DNA of 64,000 nucleotides, taken from the NCBI RefSeq assembly GCF_014322795.1, contig NZ_JAASTT010000002.1, positions 186,001-250,000 on the forward strand, given 5' to 3'. The DNA is from Paenilisteria portnoyi. GTDB taxonomy: Bacteria; Bacillota; Bacilli; Lactobacillales; Listeriaceae. The notes under the pieces were generated by a model, which saw only the letters and a list, made by a program, of their open reading frames with translations, did no database searches and was not told the DNA's origin. The position numbers and the translations under genes are program-made. Positions within the stretch are counted from its first letter, which is position 1, and each line of letters begins with the position of its first letter. This document shows positions 1 through 10,654 of this stretch, piece by piece.

Positions 1-2
1 GT

Positions 3-530
3 TCGGCAATCAAAGTCGGCGGTGTCGATCCATCGGTATCCGTCTTTACTGGGAAAGCGATTTGTTTCGACTCGCATGACGCAGCTGTTGAAGCGATTGA
101 CAATCATACGGTTCGCGAAGGTCATGTGGTCGTGATTCGTTATGAAGGTCCTCGTGGTGGTCCTGGAATGCCTGAGATGCTTGCTCCGACATCTTCTATC
201 GTTGGACGCGGACTTGGAAAAGATGTCGCGCTGATTACGGATGGTCGCTTCTCTGGTGCGACGCGTGGGATCGCGATTGGACATATTTCTCCCGAAGCGG
301 CTTCTGGTGGTCCGATTGCCTTGATTGAAGATGGCGATACAATCGTGATTGACTTACCGAATCGGACTTTGAACGTGGACGTAGCGCCTGATGTATTAGA
401 GGCACGCCGCGCTGGGATTCCTAAATTTGTTCCTAAAATTAAAAAAGGCTATCTGGCTCGCTATGCTGCACTCGTGACTTCTGCTCACACTGGTGGCGTA
501 CTGCAACTTCCAGATGATTTCTTAGAGTGA
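3..530 (+). CDS. ilvD: Dihydroxy-acid dehydratase, C-terminal part (5' end outside window)
   Basis: Converts 2,3-dihydroxy-3-methylvalerate or -isovalerate to the 2-keto acids, the third common step of isoleucine and valine synthesis; a cytoplasmic Fe-S enzyme. The frame is open from the window edge and about 175 residues are visible. They include the family's conserved [10 protein letters not shown] segment and the [13 protein letters not shown] motif with the catalytic-domain serine. The stop at 528-530 is followed directly by the ilvB ribosome binding site, so this is the upstream gene of the ilv-leu operon. The N-terminal domain with the cluster cysteines, and any leader or attenuator, lie outside the window. 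Confidence 0.97.
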   Translation, partial: SAIKVGGVDPSVSVFTGKAICFDSHDAAVEAIDNHTVREGHVVVIRYEGPRGGPGMPEMLAPTSSIVGRGLGKDVALITDGRFSGATRGIAIGHISPEAASGGPIALIEDGDTIVIDLPNRTLNVDVAPDVLEARRAGIPKFVPKIKKGYLARYAALVTSAHTGGVLQLPDDFLE

Positions 531-548
531 TAAGGAGAGGTGATGAAA

Positions 549-2252
549 ATGATCAAAGTAGAGAAAGAAACGACGACAAAAAGCGGTGCCGAACTTTTAA
601 TTGATGCTCTGAATGCGCAAGAGGTAGAGATGATTTTTGGCTATCCGGGTGGCGCTGTATTACCACTATATGATGCGTTTTATGATTGCGATATTCCGCA
701 TATTCTGACGCGTCACGAACAAGGCGCCGTGCATGCAGCGGAAGGTTATGCTCGTGTGACTGGAAAAGCCGGTGTTGTTGTCGTTACAAGTGGGCCTGGT
801 GCAACGAATGCTTTAACGGGGATTGCGGACGCGATGAGCGATTCGATTCCAATGGTCGTTTTCACTGGTCAAGTCGCCACACCTGGTATCGGGAAGGATG
901 CGTTCCAAGAGGCAGACATGATTGGCTTAACCATTCCGATTACAAAATATAATTATCAAGTACGCGATGTAAAAGATATTCCGAGAATCATTAAAGAAGC
1001 TTTCCATATCGCCACAACAGGTCGTCAAGGTCCAGTCGTGATTGATTTACCGAAAGATATGTCTATCGCGACAACCGATAAAGTCAATGATGACACGATT
1101 AACTTGCCTGGTTATCAGCCAACCGTGAAACCAAATGGCATGCAACTTGAAAAATTGATGCAGGCGTTGGCGGCTTCTAGTAAACCTGTTATCTTAGCAG
1201 GAGCTGGCGTGAATCATTCACGCGCGACGGCTGAACTGCTTGATTTTGCGGAGCGGTATCAAATTCCAGTCGTGAATACATTGCTTGGGCTTGGTAGTTT
1301 TCCACAAGATCATCCCCTCTTCCTCGGAATGGGCGGGATGCATGGTTCTTACGCCGCAAATATGGCGCTTACGGATCCTGATTTACTCATTAATTTTGGA
1401 TCGCGATTTGATGACCGGATGGTTGGTTCACCACAAGATTTTGCGAAACATGCGGTGATTGCGCATATCGATATTGACCCTGCGGAAATCGGTAAAGTTT
1501 TAACAACAAAAATTCCGATTGTTGCGGATATTAAGGAAACGTTGACGCAGTTGCTAGAAATGACTGTGACAGAGGAAACCGACAAAACGCATTGGTATAA
1601 GCTTAATATGACGCGTAAAGAACGCCACCCTTTCACGTATAATCGTGGTTCTAAAGCCGAAATCAAGCCGCAAAAAGTGATTGAGATTATCGGTAAAATC
1701 ACGGATGGTAACGCACTTGTTGCAACAGATGTTGGGCAGCACCAAATGTGGGTCGCACAATTTTATCCGTTCCGCCATGATCACCAAATCATGACGAGTG
1801 GCGGGCTTGGCACGATGGGCTTTGGTTTTCCTGCCGCGATTGGCGCACAACTTGCCTATCCGGAGCGAACGGTTGTCGCTTTTGTTGGAGACGGTGGTTT
1901 CCAGATGACCAATCAGGAGCTGGCGATTTTGAATGATTACAATATTAATTTGAAAACGGTCATTTTGAACAATGGGTCGCTTGGTATGGTTCGGCAGTGG
2001 CAAGAGAAGTTTCATAATGAACGCTTCTCCCACTCCATTTTCCAAAGTCAGCCTGATTTCGTGAAACTTTCGGAAGCATACGGTGTTAAAGGGGTTCGGC
2101 TTGAGAATCCGGAAACGTTGGAAGAAGATTTGGCAGCGGCATTTGCTCATCCTGGTCCAATCGTTATCGAATGTGTTGTATCGCCGAGTGAGCTGGTATT
2201 ACCAATGATTCCGCCGGGCAAAGCGAATCATCAAATGGAAGGAGTGGAATAA
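549..2252 (+). CDS. ilvB: Acetolactate synthase large (catalytic) subunit
   Basis: Thiamine-diphosphate enzyme that condenses two pyruvates to acetolactate, or pyruvate with 2-ketobutyrate to acetohydroxybutyrate; first common step of branched-chain synthesis. The 567-residue product has the [13 protein letters not shown] segment, the catalytic glutamate in [14 protein letters not shown] (about residue 57) and the ThDP/Mg motif GDGGFQM...NN near the C-terminus. Length is normal. In-frame starts exist at 540 (GTG), 543 and 549. I prefer 549 because GAGGTGAT at 537-544 is a near-perfect Shine-Dalgarno that swallows the two earlier codons. It works with IlvH, encoded immediately downstream. Confidence 0.97.
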   Translation: MIKVEKETTTKSGAELLIDALNAQEVEMIFGYPGGAVLPLYDAFYDCDIPHILTRHEQGAVHAAEGYARVTGKAGVVVVTSGPGATNALTGIADAMSDSIPMVVFTGQVATPGIGKDAFQEADMIGLTIPITKYNYQVRDVKDIPRIIKEAFHIATTGRQGPVVIDLPKDMSIATTDKVNDDTINLPGYQPTVKPNGMQLEKLMQALAASSKPVILAGAGVNHSRATAELLDFAERYQIPVVNTLLGLGSFPQDHPLFLGMGGMHGSYAANMALTDPDLLINFGSRFDDRMVGSPQDFAKHAVIAHIDIDPAEIGKVLTTKIPIVADIKETLTQLLEMTVTEETDKTHWYKLNMTRKERHPFTYNRGSKAEIKPQKVIEIIGKITDGNALVATDVGQHQMWVAQFYPFRHDHQIMTSGGLGTMGFGFPAAIGAQLAYPERTVVAFVGDGGFQMTNQELAILNDYNINLKTVILNNGSLGMVRQWQEKFHNERFSHSIFQSQPDFVKLSEAYGVKGVRLENPETLEEDLAAAFAHPGPIVIECVVSPSELVLPMIPPGKANHQMEGVE

Positions 2253-2735
2253 ATGCGACGTATCATTACAGCGACTGTTAATAACTCAAGTGGTGTGCTT
2301 AATCGGATTACTGGTGTTATCTCTCGTCGCCAATACAATATTGATAGTATCTCTGTTGGCTGGACCGAAACGCCGAATGTTTCCCGCATTACCATCGTCG
2401 TTCATGTCGATTCACTCTATGAAATTGAACAAGTGACGAAGCAGTTAAACAAACAAATTGATGTGTTAAAAGTGAGTGATATTACCGATGATCCGCATAT
2501 GGAACGCGAACTTGCTTTAATTAAAGTCAACGCCCCTGCGACAACACGAGCGGAACTTAATTCCATTATTGAGCCGTTTCGTGCAACGATTATCGATGTT
2601 GGTAAAACGAGCGTTGTTGTGCAAGTCGCTGGAACGAGTGAAAAAGTCAATGCTTTTGTTGACAGCATTCGCCCCTACGGCATTCAACAAATGGCTCGCA
2701 CTGGTGTTACTGGCTTTACTCGTAGCGCTAAATAA
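2253..2735 (+). CDS. ilvH: Acetolactate synthase small (regulatory) subunit
   Basis: Regulatory partner of IlvB that confers valine feedback sensitivity and stimulates the catalytic subunit. The 160-residue length matches the short IlvH/IlvN type. It has an N-terminal ACT domain (about residues 2-76, starting RRIITATVNNSSGVLNRI) and the C-terminal ALS_ss domain with the family segment ELALIKVNAP. The ATG directly follows the ilvB stop with no gap, and a GGAG lies at 2241-2244 inside ilvB, which suggests translational coupling. A short inverted repeat follows before ilvC. Confidence 0.97.
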   Translation: MRRIITATVNNSSGVLNRITGVISRRQYNIDSISVGWTETPNVSRITIVVHVDSLYEIEQVTKQLNKQIDVLKVSDITDDPHMERELALIKVNAPATTRAELNSIIEPFRATIIDVGKTSVVVQVAGTSEKVNAFVDSIRPYGIQQMARTGVTGFTRSAK

Positions 2736-2748
2736 ATAGTTTGAATCC

Positions 2749-2770
2749 CAGAAAATCTTTTCTGAGAAAT
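2749..2770 (+). promoter_or_regulatory. Intercistronic hairpin overlapping a CodY-box-like sequence
   Basis: A perfect 7-bp inverted repeat (CAGAAAA-TC-TTTTCTG, 2749-2764) sits between ilvH and ilvC. The overlapping 15-mer at 2756-2770 (TCTTTTCTGAGAAAT) matches 11 of 15 positions of the CodY consensus AATTTTCWGAAAATT. CodY control of ilv-leu is established in Bacillus and Listeria. Whether this intragenic site binds CodY or is only an mRNA-processing hairpin is not decided by sequence. Confidence 0.35.
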
Positions 2771-2782
2771 ATATAAAGATAA

Positions 2783-3796
<1,014 letters not shown>

Positions 3797-3811
3797 AGAG
3801 GAGCATACCCG

Positions 3812-3958
3812 CAATAATCGGCGACAAGCGTTCGCATTCCACATGTTCGGCGGACTTCCGGTTCTCATGTACAATCGTACACTCCGCTTCCGGCTTCCAC
3901 CAAACATGCGGAATACAAACGCTTTCGCTCGATTTGTTTAAAGCGAAGATAGAATTCT
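3812..3958 (-). repeat. Structured dispersed repeat, copy A (core 3816-3934)
   Basis: Read on the - strand this is the same element as the one at 63236-63375 on the + strand. Flanking AATCG/CGATT ends enclose a symmetric internal loop, then two 27-nt arms (3896-3922 and 3828-3854) that pair completely if G-U is allowed. Inside these are a CCGG stem and a TGTAC-GATT-GTACA apical hairpin. All five wobble pairs are G-U only on the - strand, so any RNA should be antisense to the ilv-leu operon in which the element sits. No convincing promoter or T-tract was seen. Function unknown. Confidence 0.85.
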
Positions 3959-4034
3959 ACTAAATAAAATTGGCAGTGTTCTTCTACATTTATAGTTAGG
4001 GTATAGCAAGTTCTAAAACTAAGGAGTGAAAACT

Positions 4035-5576
4035 ATGGCTTATATTCAATTTTTCGATACGACCCTACGTGATGGTGAACAAACGCCGGGCGTCAATTTT
4101 AATCAACAGGAAAAAATTCAGATTGCGCGTCAGCTTGAGACTTACGGGATTGATGTTATTGAAGCGGGATTCCCGATTGCGTCTGACGGTGATTTCCATT
4201 CGGTGAAAGAGATTGCTAGTATTATTAAGAATGCAACGGTTTGCGGGCTTGCTCGTGCTGTGGAACGTGATATCGACCGCGCTTATGAGGCGTTACGCGG
4301 TGCTGCGAGTTCCCAAGTACACGTTTTTCTTGCTACTAGTGATGTACATATGAAGCATAAATTAAACATGAGCAGGCCGCAGGTGTTGGCGTCGATCAAA
4401 CACCATGTCGCGCATGCTCGAAAACTTTTCCCAATCGTTCAGTTTTCACCAGAAGATGCGACGCGTACGGATCCTGCTTTTCTTGTGGAAGCTGTGCAAA
4501 CCGCGATCGATGCTGGGGCGACGGTGATTAATATTCCGGATACGGTTGGCTTTACGAACCCGACGGAATTTGGTGCCCTCTTTCGCTACTTGCGTGACAA
4601 TATTCCGCGTTTTGATGAGGTTATTTTCTCGACACATTGTCATGATGATCTTGGAATGTCTGTCGCCAACGCGCTTGCTGCCATCGAAAATGGGGCGCGA
4701 CGTGTGGAAGGAACGGTCAACGGAATCGGCGAACGTGCTGGAAATACCGCGCTTGAAGAAGTTGCTGTGGCACTTCACATCCGCAATGATTACTACAAAT
4801 CAGAGTCTGGCATTATTTTGAATCAGACGAAGAAAACGAGCGACCTGATTAGCCGCCTTTCTGGTATGCCTGTCCCGCGCAATAAAGCGATTATCGGTGG
4901 TAATGCTTACGCGCATGAATCGGGTATCCATCAAGATGGCGTTTTGAAAGAACCGACAACATATGAGATTATCACGCCTGCTTTGGTTGGTGTGGAGAAA
5001 AACTCGCTTCCACTTGGAAAACTATCTGGTCGCCACGCTTTTGTGACGCGTATGGAGGAACTTGGCTATACGATGACCGACGAGGAGAAAAACGATGCGT
5101 TTAAACGATTCAAGCATTTGGCAGATGTGAAAAAAGACGTGACAGAAGACGATTTGCACGCGCTTATTCTTGGTCAAACTTCCGAAAAAGCGGATGATTA
5201 TGAATTGAATCATTTGCAAGTACAATATGTGACAGGAGGCGTACAAGGCGCGATTGTCCGCATTCATACGGAAGACGGTTCTGTTTTAGAAGATGCAGCA
5301 ACTGGGGCTGGTAGTATTGAAGCGATTTATAATACGATTAACCGCCTGATGGAGCAAGATGTCGAGCTCACCGATTACCGGATTCAAGCGATTACGGCTG
5401 GACACGATGCACAAGCCGAGGTTCATGTTATCGTCAAAGACAAAGACGGCGCAACGTATCATGGCATCGGCATTGATAATGACGTTCTGACCGCTTCCGC
5501 CAAGTCGTACCTTCATGCGAGCGCAAAAGCCAATGAGGCAAAACAACAAACAAACGAGGAGGTACCAGTCAAGTGA
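4035..5576 (+). CDS. leuA: 2-isopropylmalate synthase
   Basis: Condenses acetyl-CoA with 2-ketoisovalerate; the committed, leucine-inhibited step of leucine synthesis. The 513-residue product begins with the TIM-barrel signature [14 protein letters not shown] (about residues 6-19), carries the metal/active-site stretch [14 protein letters not shown], and ends with a LeuA allosteric domain (about residues 385-500), so feedback control is expected. The start at 4035 has GGAG at 4023-4026; the in-frame ATG at 4026 overlaps that site and is rejected. leuB starts inside its stop codon (GTGA), so the leu genes are coupled. Confidence 0.97.
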   Translation: MAYIQFFDTTLRDGEQTPGVNFNQQEKIQIARQLETYGIDVIEAGFPIASDGDFHSVKEIASIIKNATVCGLARAVERDIDRAYEALRGAASSQVHVFLATSDVHMKHKLNMSRPQVLASIKHHVAHARKLFPIVQFSPEDATRTDPAFLVEAVQTAIDAGATVINIPDTVGFTNPTEFGALFRYLRDNIPRFDEVIFSTHCHDDLGMSVANALAAIENGARRVEGTVNGIGERAGNTALEEVAVALHIRNDYYKSESGIILNQTKKTSDLISRLSGMPVPRNKAIIGGNAYAHESGIHQDGVLKEPTTYEIITPALVGVEKNSLPLGKLSGRHAFVTRMEELGYTMTDEEKNDAFKRFKHLADVKKDVTEDDLHALILGQTSEKADDYELNHLQVQYVTGGVQGAIVRIHTEDGSVLEDAATGAGSIEAIYNTINRLMEQDVELTDYRIQAITAGHDAQAEVHVIVKDKDGATYHGIGIDNDVLTASAKSYLHASAKANEAKQQTNEEVPVK

Positions 5577-6625
5577 CCTATTCCATTACAGCCCTTCCTG
5601 GCGACGGGATTGGACCAGAAATCATGGCGAGCGGTCTAGAGATTCTCGAAACCCTCGCCGAGAAATTCCAACTCGATTTTAAAATTGAAACACACCCATT
5701 TGGCGGGGCTGGCATTGACGCCTTGTCCGATCCACTTCCAGAAACAACACTTGCTGCTTGTCAAAAAGCGGATGCCATTTTGCTTGGTGCTATCGGTGGC
5801 CCGAAATGGGATGATGCACCGAAACGCCCAGAACAAGGCTTACTAGCACTCCGTAAAGCACTTGGCCTATTCGCAAATATCCGCCCTATTCAAGTTCCAA
5901 ACACGATTGCGCACCTCTCTCCTTTAAAAAAGGAAATTGTTGAAGGTACTGATTTTATCGTCGTCCGTGAGCTCACTGGTGGTATTTATTTCGGCGAACC
6001 AAAACATTGGGATGAAACGAGTGCGGTGGACACGTTAACGTATACCGCCTCCGAAATCGAGCGAATCGCTGTTCAAGCTTTTGAGCTTGCAAAAACGCGA
6101 CGTAATAAGGTTACTTCGGTGGACAAAGCGAACGTACTGGCATCTAGCAAACTATGGCGTCAAGTCGTGGAAAGTGTTGCCAAACACTATCCTGAGGTTA
6201 CGTTGGAGCATCTATATGTAGACGCCGCAGCAATGATTCTCATTCAGCGCCCGACCACTTTTGATGTGATTGTTACGGAAAATATGTTTGGCGACATTTT
6301 GAGTGATGAAGCATCCGTAATCACTGGTTCGCTGGGCATGTTACCATCCGCGAGTCATCCAGAATCCGGCCCATCGTTGTATGAACCGATTCATGGTTCT
6401 GCACCTGACATCGCCGGTCAAAATATTGCCAATCCGATGTCGATGATTTCATCTGTGTCGATGATGCTACGCCAGTCTTTCCAACTTTTCGAAGCAGCAG
6501 ATTATCTTGACAAAGCGGCTGCCGCTACGATGGAAGCAGGATTTCTAACTAAAGATCTGGGCGGAAATACATCGACTACTGATTTTACAAATGAAGTTAA
6601 AAAACGAGTTAAAGGAGGAGAATAA
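5573..6625 (+). CDS. leuB: 3-isopropylmalate dehydrogenase
   Basis: NAD-dependent oxidative decarboxylation of 3-isopropylmalate to 2-ketoisocaproate. The 350 residues follow the isocitrate/isopropylmalate dehydrogenase fold, with LPGDGIGPE near the N-terminus, the substrate loop [10 protein letters not shown], the metal-binding segment [10 protein letters not shown], and the NAD-binding [14 protein letters not shown]. The start is a GTG overlapping the leuA TGA by 4 nt, with GAGGAGG about 12 bases upstream. leuC follows after 2 nt. Confidence 0.97.
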   Translation: MTYSITALPGDGIGPEIMASGLEILETLAEKFQLDFKIETHPFGGAGIDALSDPLPETTLAACQKADAILLGAIGGPKWDDAPKRPEQGLLALRKALGLFANIRPIQVPNTIAHLSPLKKEIVEGTDFIVVRELTGGIYFGEPKHWDETSAVDTLTYTASEIERIAVQAFELAKTRRNKVTSVDKANVLASSKLWRQVVESVAKHYPEVTLEHLYVDAAAMILIQRPTTFDVIVTENMFGDILSDEASVITGSLGMLPSASHPESGPSLYEPIHGSAPDIAGQNIANPMSMISSVSMMLRQSFQLFEAADYLDKAAAATMEAGFLTKDLGGNTSTTDFTNEVKKRVKGGE

Positions 6626-6627
6626 CA

Positions 6628-8025
6628 ATGGCTAAAACAATGTTCGATAAGTTGTGGGATCGTCACGTCATATTTGGAAAAGAAGGTGAGCCGCAACTGT
6701 TATACATTGATCTGCATTTGGTGCATGAAGTTACCTCCCCTCAAGCTTTTGAAGGATTGCGAATGGAAGGAAGACAAGTTCGCCGCACAGATCGCACGTT
6801 TGCCACGATGGATCACAACGTCCCAACCGAAGACATTTTCAACATTCAAGACGTCGTTGCAAAAAAACAAATCGATGCACTTCGCAAAAATTGTGAAGAG
6901 TTTGGCGTTACGCTTGCTGATGTCGGCAGTGAACGTCAAGGAATCGTGCACATGGTTGGACCTGAAACGGGGCTAACTCAACCTGGCAAAACAATCGTAT
7001 GTGGTGACTCGCATACCGCAACACATGGCGCTTTCGGAGCGATGGCTTTTGGCATTGGCTCGAGTGAAGTAGAACATGTCCTTGCTACGCAGTCCATCTG
7101 GCAACAAAAACCAAAATCAATGGGTGTCAAAATCAACGGTACCCTTCCAAAAGGTGTTTATGCAAAAGATGTTATTCTGCATCTGATTGCAACATACGGC
7201 GTCGCGTTCGGTAACGGATACGCTGTTGAATACTACGGAGAAGCGGTTCGGAAGATGACGATGGAGGAACGCATGACGATTTGCAACATGTCGATCGAAG
7301 GCGGCGCTAAAATGGGCATGATGGCACCTGATGCCACCACATTCGCCTACATCAAAGGACGCGAATACGCACCAACAAATTGGGAAGCAGCTATCGCCGA
7401 TTGGTCAACTTTACCGAGTGATCCTGATGCAACATACGATCGTGACATTGAAATTGATGTTTCTGAACTTGCGCCATACGTTACCTGGGGAACCAATCCG
7501 GGTATGGGCGTTCCAGTTACAGAAAGCTTTCCAGCTACTCAAAGTATCGATGACGAGCGTGCCTATCAGTACATGGGGCTCAAACCCGGCCAATCAGCTT
7601 CTGAAATCGATCTTGGCTATGTGTTCATCGGATCTTGTACCAACTCACGACTTTCTGATCTCGAAGAAGCCGCCCAAATTGTGAAAGGTCATCAAGTCGC
7701 ATCTGGCATCCGCGCAATGGTCGTTCCTGGTTCCCGCCAAGTCCGCCTAGCTGCAGAACGCATAGGTCTTGATCAAGTTTTCATCGATGCCGGTTTTGAA
7801 TGGCGTGAACCAGGTTGCTCGATGTGCCTTGGCATGAATCCCGACCAAGTCCCAGACGGCGTTCACTGTGCCTCCACATCGAATCGTAATTTTGAAGGAC
7901 GTCAAGGAAAAGGCGCACGAACACATTTGGTCAGTCCAGCAATGGCCGCAGCAGCCGCAATTAACGGTCGCTTTATCGATATTCGCAAAGGAGTGTGGCA
8001 AAATGGAAGCAATGGTGTTGCATAA
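6628..8025 (+). CDS. leuC: 3-isopropylmalate dehydratase large subunit
   Basis: With LeuD forms isopropylmalate isomerase, an aconitase-type [4Fe-4S] enzyme that interconverts 2- and 3-isopropylmalate. The 465-residue length is typical. Cluster cysteines are visible in IGSCTNSR and in the C-terminal [11 protein letters not shown], and the aconitase-family [13 protein letters not shown] segment is present. GGAGGAG precedes the ATG. The last 23 bp overlap the start of leuD in another frame, a tight coupling suited to equimolar synthesis of the two subunits. Confidence 0.97.
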   Translation: MAKTMFDKLWDRHVIFGKEGEPQLLYIDLHLVHEVTSPQAFEGLRMEGRQVRRTDRTFATMDHNVPTEDIFNIQDVVAKKQIDALRKNCEEFGVTLADVGSERQGIVHMVGPETGLTQPGKTIVCGDSHTATHGAFGAMAFGIGSSEVEHVLATQSIWQQKPKSMGVKINGTLPKGVYAKDVILHLIATYGVAFGNGYAVEYYGEAVRKMTMEERMTICNMSIEGGAKMGMMAPDATTFAYIKGREYAPTNWEAAIADWSTLPSDPDATYDRDIEIDVSELAPYVTWGTNPGMGVPVTESFPATQSIDDERAYQYMGLKPGQSASEIDLGYVFIGSCTNSRLSDLEEAAQIVKGHQVASGIRAMVVPGSRQVRLAAERIGLDQVFIDAGFEWREPGCSMCLGMNPDQVPDGVHCASTSNRNFEGRQGKGARTHLVSPAMAAAAAINGRFIDIRKGVWQNGSNGVA

Positions 8026-8584
8026 AGGAAAAACAGTAGCCCTCATGAACGATAACATTGATACCGATCAAATTATCCCGAAACAATTTCTAAAACGTAT
8101 CGAACGAACAGGATTTGGCGAATTTCTCTTTGACGAATGGCGCTATCTTCCTGATCGTTCCTTGAATCCAGAGTTTCCGCTAAACGCTCCTGACCGACAA
8201 GAAGCTACCATCCTTGTCACCGGCGATAATTTTGGCTGCGGCTCTAGTCGTGAACACGCTCCTTGGGCCCTACTCGACTACCGTTTCCGCGTCATTATTG
8301 CCGGCGGATACAGCGATATTTTCTACATGAACTGCACGAAAAATGGTATTTTGCCAATTAGTTTGCCAAAAGAAGTACGCGTGAAATTGGCGGCAATTCC
8401 TGCGAACGAAGAGATTGCTATCGATTTGCCGAAACAACAAGTTATTAGCTCGGTGAGGACGTATGATTTTGACATCGATGCGACCTGGAAAGAGAAGTTC
8501 ATCAAAGGCCTCGATGATATCGCCCAAACAATGGAGCATGAATCCATGATTACCGATTACGAAAACAAGGCACGCGCCTATTAA
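8003..8584 (+). CDS. leuD: 3-isopropylmalate dehydratase small subunit
   Basis: The swivelling-domain partner of LeuC. The 193-residue product has the family motifs [14 protein letters not shown] and [17 protein letters not shown]. The reading frame is open far upstream, but the ATG at 8003 is supported by AAAGGAG at 7987-7993 and by the normal N-terminus of LeuD. It overlaps the leuC 3' end. ilvA follows after about 20 nt. Confidence 0.96.
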   Translation: MEAMVLHKGKTVALMNDNIDTDQIIPKQFLKRIERTGFGEFLFDEWRYLPDRSLNPEFPLNAPDRQEATILVTGDNFGCGSSREHAPWALLDYRFRVIIAGGYSDIFYMNCTKNGILPISLPKEVRVKLAAIPANEEIAIDLPKQQVISSVRTYDFDIDATWKEKFIKGLDDIAQTMEHESMITDYENKARAY

Positions 8585-8605
8585 AAATGAGGATGTGAGG
8601 ATGTT

Positions 8606-9874
8606 ATGGAAATGGTTGATGTCGATGCTTTAGTTAGCAAACAAGACGTGCTCGACGCGTATGATACATTAAAATCTATCGTCAAGCACACGCCACTTGA
8701 AAAAGACTACTACTTATCACAAAAATATGACTGCAACGTCTACTTAAAACGCGAAGATTTACAGTGGGTTCGTTCGTTCAAACTACGCGGTGCCTATTAC
8801 GCCATCGCTCAACTGACCGAAGAACAACTGAAAAACGGTGTCACATGCGCCAGTGCTGGAAATCATGCACAAGGAGTCGCCTTCACATGCCAAAAACTAG
8901 GCGTACCAGCAACAATCTTCATGCCAACGACGACGCCACAACAAAAAGTATCGCAAGTTCGCTTTTTCGGTGGAGAGTTTGTCGAAGTTCGCCTCACCGG
9001 TGATACATTTGACGCTTCTGCTTATTCAGCTAAAAAATTTAGCGAAGAGCATAACAAAGCGTTTATCGCCCCGTTTGATGATGCCGATATTATCGCTGGT
9101 CAAGGAACGGTTGCTGTCGAAATGTTGGATGACCTCGGTTCGGAAAGTTGCGACTTCATTTTTGCAGCAATTGGTGGTGGTGGCTTAGTTTCTGGTGTTG
9201 CTTCTTATGTGAAAGCGGTACGCCCTGATACCACCATTATCGGTGTAGAACCAAGTGGTGCCCCATCGATGGCCAAATCATTACTTGCTGGTAAAGTTGT
9301 CAATCTGCCAAAAATCGATAAATTTGTCGATGGCGCTGCTGTAAAACAAGTCGGCCAACTGACATATAAACATTGTGAGAAGCTTGTGGATGAAGTGACA
9401 GAAGTCGATGAAGGCGAAGTTTGCTCGACGATTCTAGATATGTATACGAAGCAAGCCATTGTCGCAGAGCCAGCTGGTGCCCTCTCTGTCGCGGCACTCA
9501 ACCATTTCCGCCCACAAATCAAAGGGAAAAACGTCGTGTGCATTGTCAGCGGTGGTAATAACGATATCAACCGGATGCAGGAGATTGAAGAACGTTCCCT
9601 CGTTTTCGAAGGCCTGAAGCATTATTTCATCGTTAATTTCCCACAACGTCCAGGTGCCTTGCGTGAGTTCGTAAATGACGTCCTCGGTCCATATGATGAC
9701 ATCACTAAGTTCGAATATACAAAAAAAGTGAATCGGAATCAAGGCCCGGTTATCATCGGCGTCCTACTCCAAGACCCAAACGACTACGAAAAATTACTTG
9801 AGCGTATTGCCGTCTTTGATCCTAGTTTCATGCCGATCAATGATAATCAAATGCTGTATACATTACTCGTTTAA
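8606..9874 (+). CDS. ilvA: Threonine deaminase (biosynthetic)
   Basis: PLP-dependent deamination of threonine to 2-ketobutyrate, the entry to isoleucine. The PLP lysine is in RSFKLRGA (Lys59), the phosphate-binding glycine run follows [12 protein letters not shown], and one C-terminal ACT-like regulatory domain (about residues 335-420) gives the 422-residue short form. It is the last gene of the operon, placed after the leu genes as in Listeria, and ends in a rho-independent terminator. Feedback inhibition by isoleucine is expected from the family. Confidence 0.96.
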   Translation: MEMVDVDALVSKQDVLDAYDTLKSIVKHTPLEKDYYLSQKYDCNVYLKREDLQWVRSFKLRGAYYAIAQLTEEQLKNGVTCASAGNHAQGVAFTCQKLGVPATIFMPTTTPQQKVSQVRFFGGEFVEVRLTGDTFDASAYSAKKFSEEHNKAFIAPFDDADIIAGQGTVAVEMLDDLGSESCDFIFAAIGGGGLVSGVASYVKAVRPDTTIIGVEPSGAPSMAKSLLAGKVVNLPKIDKFVDGAAVKQVGQLTYKHCEKLVDEVTEVDEGEVCSTILDMYTKQAIVAEPAGALSVAALNHFRPQIKGKNVVCIVSGGNNDINRMQEIEERSLVFEGLKHYFIVNFPQRPGALREFVNDVLGPYDDITKFEYTKKVNRNQGPVIIGVLLQDPNDYEKLLERIAVFDPSFMPINDNQMLYTLLV

Positions 9875-9886
9875 TAGTAATCCTAT

Positions 9887-9915
9887 GAGACCCTATGCCT
9901 GTTTGGGTCTCTTTT
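9887..9915 (+). terminator. Rho-independent terminator of the ilv-leu-ilvA operon
   Basis: A GAGACCC/GGGTCTC stem (9887-9893 with 9905-9911) is followed by TTTT. The T-tract is short because the left direct repeat of the adjacent island begins inside it at 9912, consistent with an insertion into the terminator tail. Confidence 0.8.
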
Positions 9916-9956
9916 GGTGTAGGGAGAGCAAAGTACAGATTTACAACGCTAAGAAA
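9916..9956. repeat. Left terminal inverted repeat of the island
   Basis: Pairs with 11674-11714 in reverse complement with 4 mismatches in 41. The perfect part is TACAGATTTACAACGCTAAG plus AAA. Confidence 0.85.
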
Positions 9957-9978
9957 TTTTAAAAAGTCAAGCAAACCT

Positions 9979-10073
9979 TTAGATAGCAAACTTTTTGCTT
10001 TTTTTTGTCATCCTCTATTCCTCCAGTGTGCTTTTCTTTTATTGTACACACCTTATTTTTCTGTCCAGTTCAG
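9979..10073 (-). pseudogene. Remnant of an IS3-like element end with the start of orfA
   Basis: On the - strand a TGAACTGGACAG end-like sequence (about 10061-10072) leads, after GGAGG, to ATGACAAAAAAAAGC at 10011. It encodes MTKKSKKFAI and then stops at 9979. An IS end beginning TG, followed by a short leader and a lysine-rich start, resembles IS3-family orfA genes. Nothing of the catalytic protein remains. Interpretation is tentative because the coding fragment is only 10 codons. Confidence 0.3.
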
Positions 10074-10200
10074 TATAACCTATCCAACCAGTGTTTGAAG
10101 CCATTGAAATTTCATATCCGTTGTTAATTTATTTTTTCTTGTGAAGCACCTTCCTTCTATCTTCTCGAGCTGCATTAAAACCTCTAATTGTCCATCAAAC

Positions 10201-10452
10201 CTATAACACTGTTTTTTCATAGGCTTTTTTCCAGCGGCTGGCACATTGCTCGACACGTTTTATCCCAAGGATGGTAACATCAAAATGGTGTGCTTCAAAA
10301 ATAGCGCGTGGTAATTCTCCTGCTAAATAACGCGCTACAAAGATATGCCTGAAAGCGTTGGAGTATGTGCTGGTGCGTGGCGAAACGTTTCTTACATTTG
10401 GGTTTTGTTTTAATTTTTGGATTTCGGCGTTCGAGAATAGTTTTTTGCTCAT
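10201..10452 (-). CDS. Small transposase-type HTH protein (orphan, IS-derived)
   Basis: An 83-residue basic protein beginning MSKKLFSNAEIQKLKQNPNVR, with helix-turn-helix character over about residues 30-70 and a C-terminal RWKKAYEKT. It resembles the small HTH proteins encoded beside IS3/IS150-type elements in Firmicutes, a family I recall from memory. No partner orfB or DDE domain lies downstream, where only IS debris is seen, so it is probably an isolated remnant that could still bind DNA. AAGGAAGG precedes the ATG. Confidence 0.55.
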   Translation of the reverse strand: MSKKLFSNAEIQKLKQNPNVRNVSPRTSTYSNAFRHIFVARYLAGELPRAIFEAHHFDVTILGIKRVEQCASRWKKAYEKTVL

Positions 10453-10495
10453 GATTCCTTCCTTTCTGGTGGCGTTATTGCTTTATTTGAGTATA

Positions 10496-10548
10496 CAAAA
10501 AACACCTATAGAATGCACTTCTTTTTTTGAAGTGATCATTCTATAGGT
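10496..10548 (-). terminator. Terminator of the peptidase/small-ORF transcript
   Basis: A long near-perfect hairpin (ACCTATAGAATG...CATTCTATAGGT, inner CACTTC/GAAGTG, 2-nt bulge) is followed on the - strand by TTTTTT. It lies directly downstream of the 26-codon ORF. Confidence 0.8.
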
Positions 10549-10562
10549 ACCATTGTAACTTC

Positions 10563-10643
10563 TTAATTATTTTCTTCTAATATAATTAAATCAGGGTCAA
10601 CTAATACGTTTTTTTCAAAGTGACTAACAAGATTATATGCCAT
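10563..10643 (-). CDS. Candidate 26-residue small protein downstream of the peptidase
   Basis: Starting at 10643 the sequence encodes MAYNLVSHFEKNVLVDPDLI followed by ILEENN and a stop. GGAG lies 6 bases before the ATG and the ORF begins 11 nt after the peptidase stop, ending just before a strong terminator. The product is acidic at the C-terminus, has no cysteine and no membrane segment, and matches nothing I recognise. It could be a true small protein or peptide co-expressed with the peptidase, or a decayed gene end. Support rests on the ribosome binding site and the operon position only. Confidence 0.4.
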   Translation of the reverse strand: MAYNLVSHFEKNVLVDPDLIILEENN

Positions 10644-10654
10644 ATTTTTCTCCT

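Noticed and set aside
1554-2150. 198-codon frame antisense to ilvB
   Set aside because: Shadow of a strongly conserved gene; no ribosome binding site or family features.
9895-10098. 67-codon frame on + after ilvA
   Set aside because: It begins inside the ilvA terminator, crosses the left inverted repeat and IS debris, and has no ribosome binding site.
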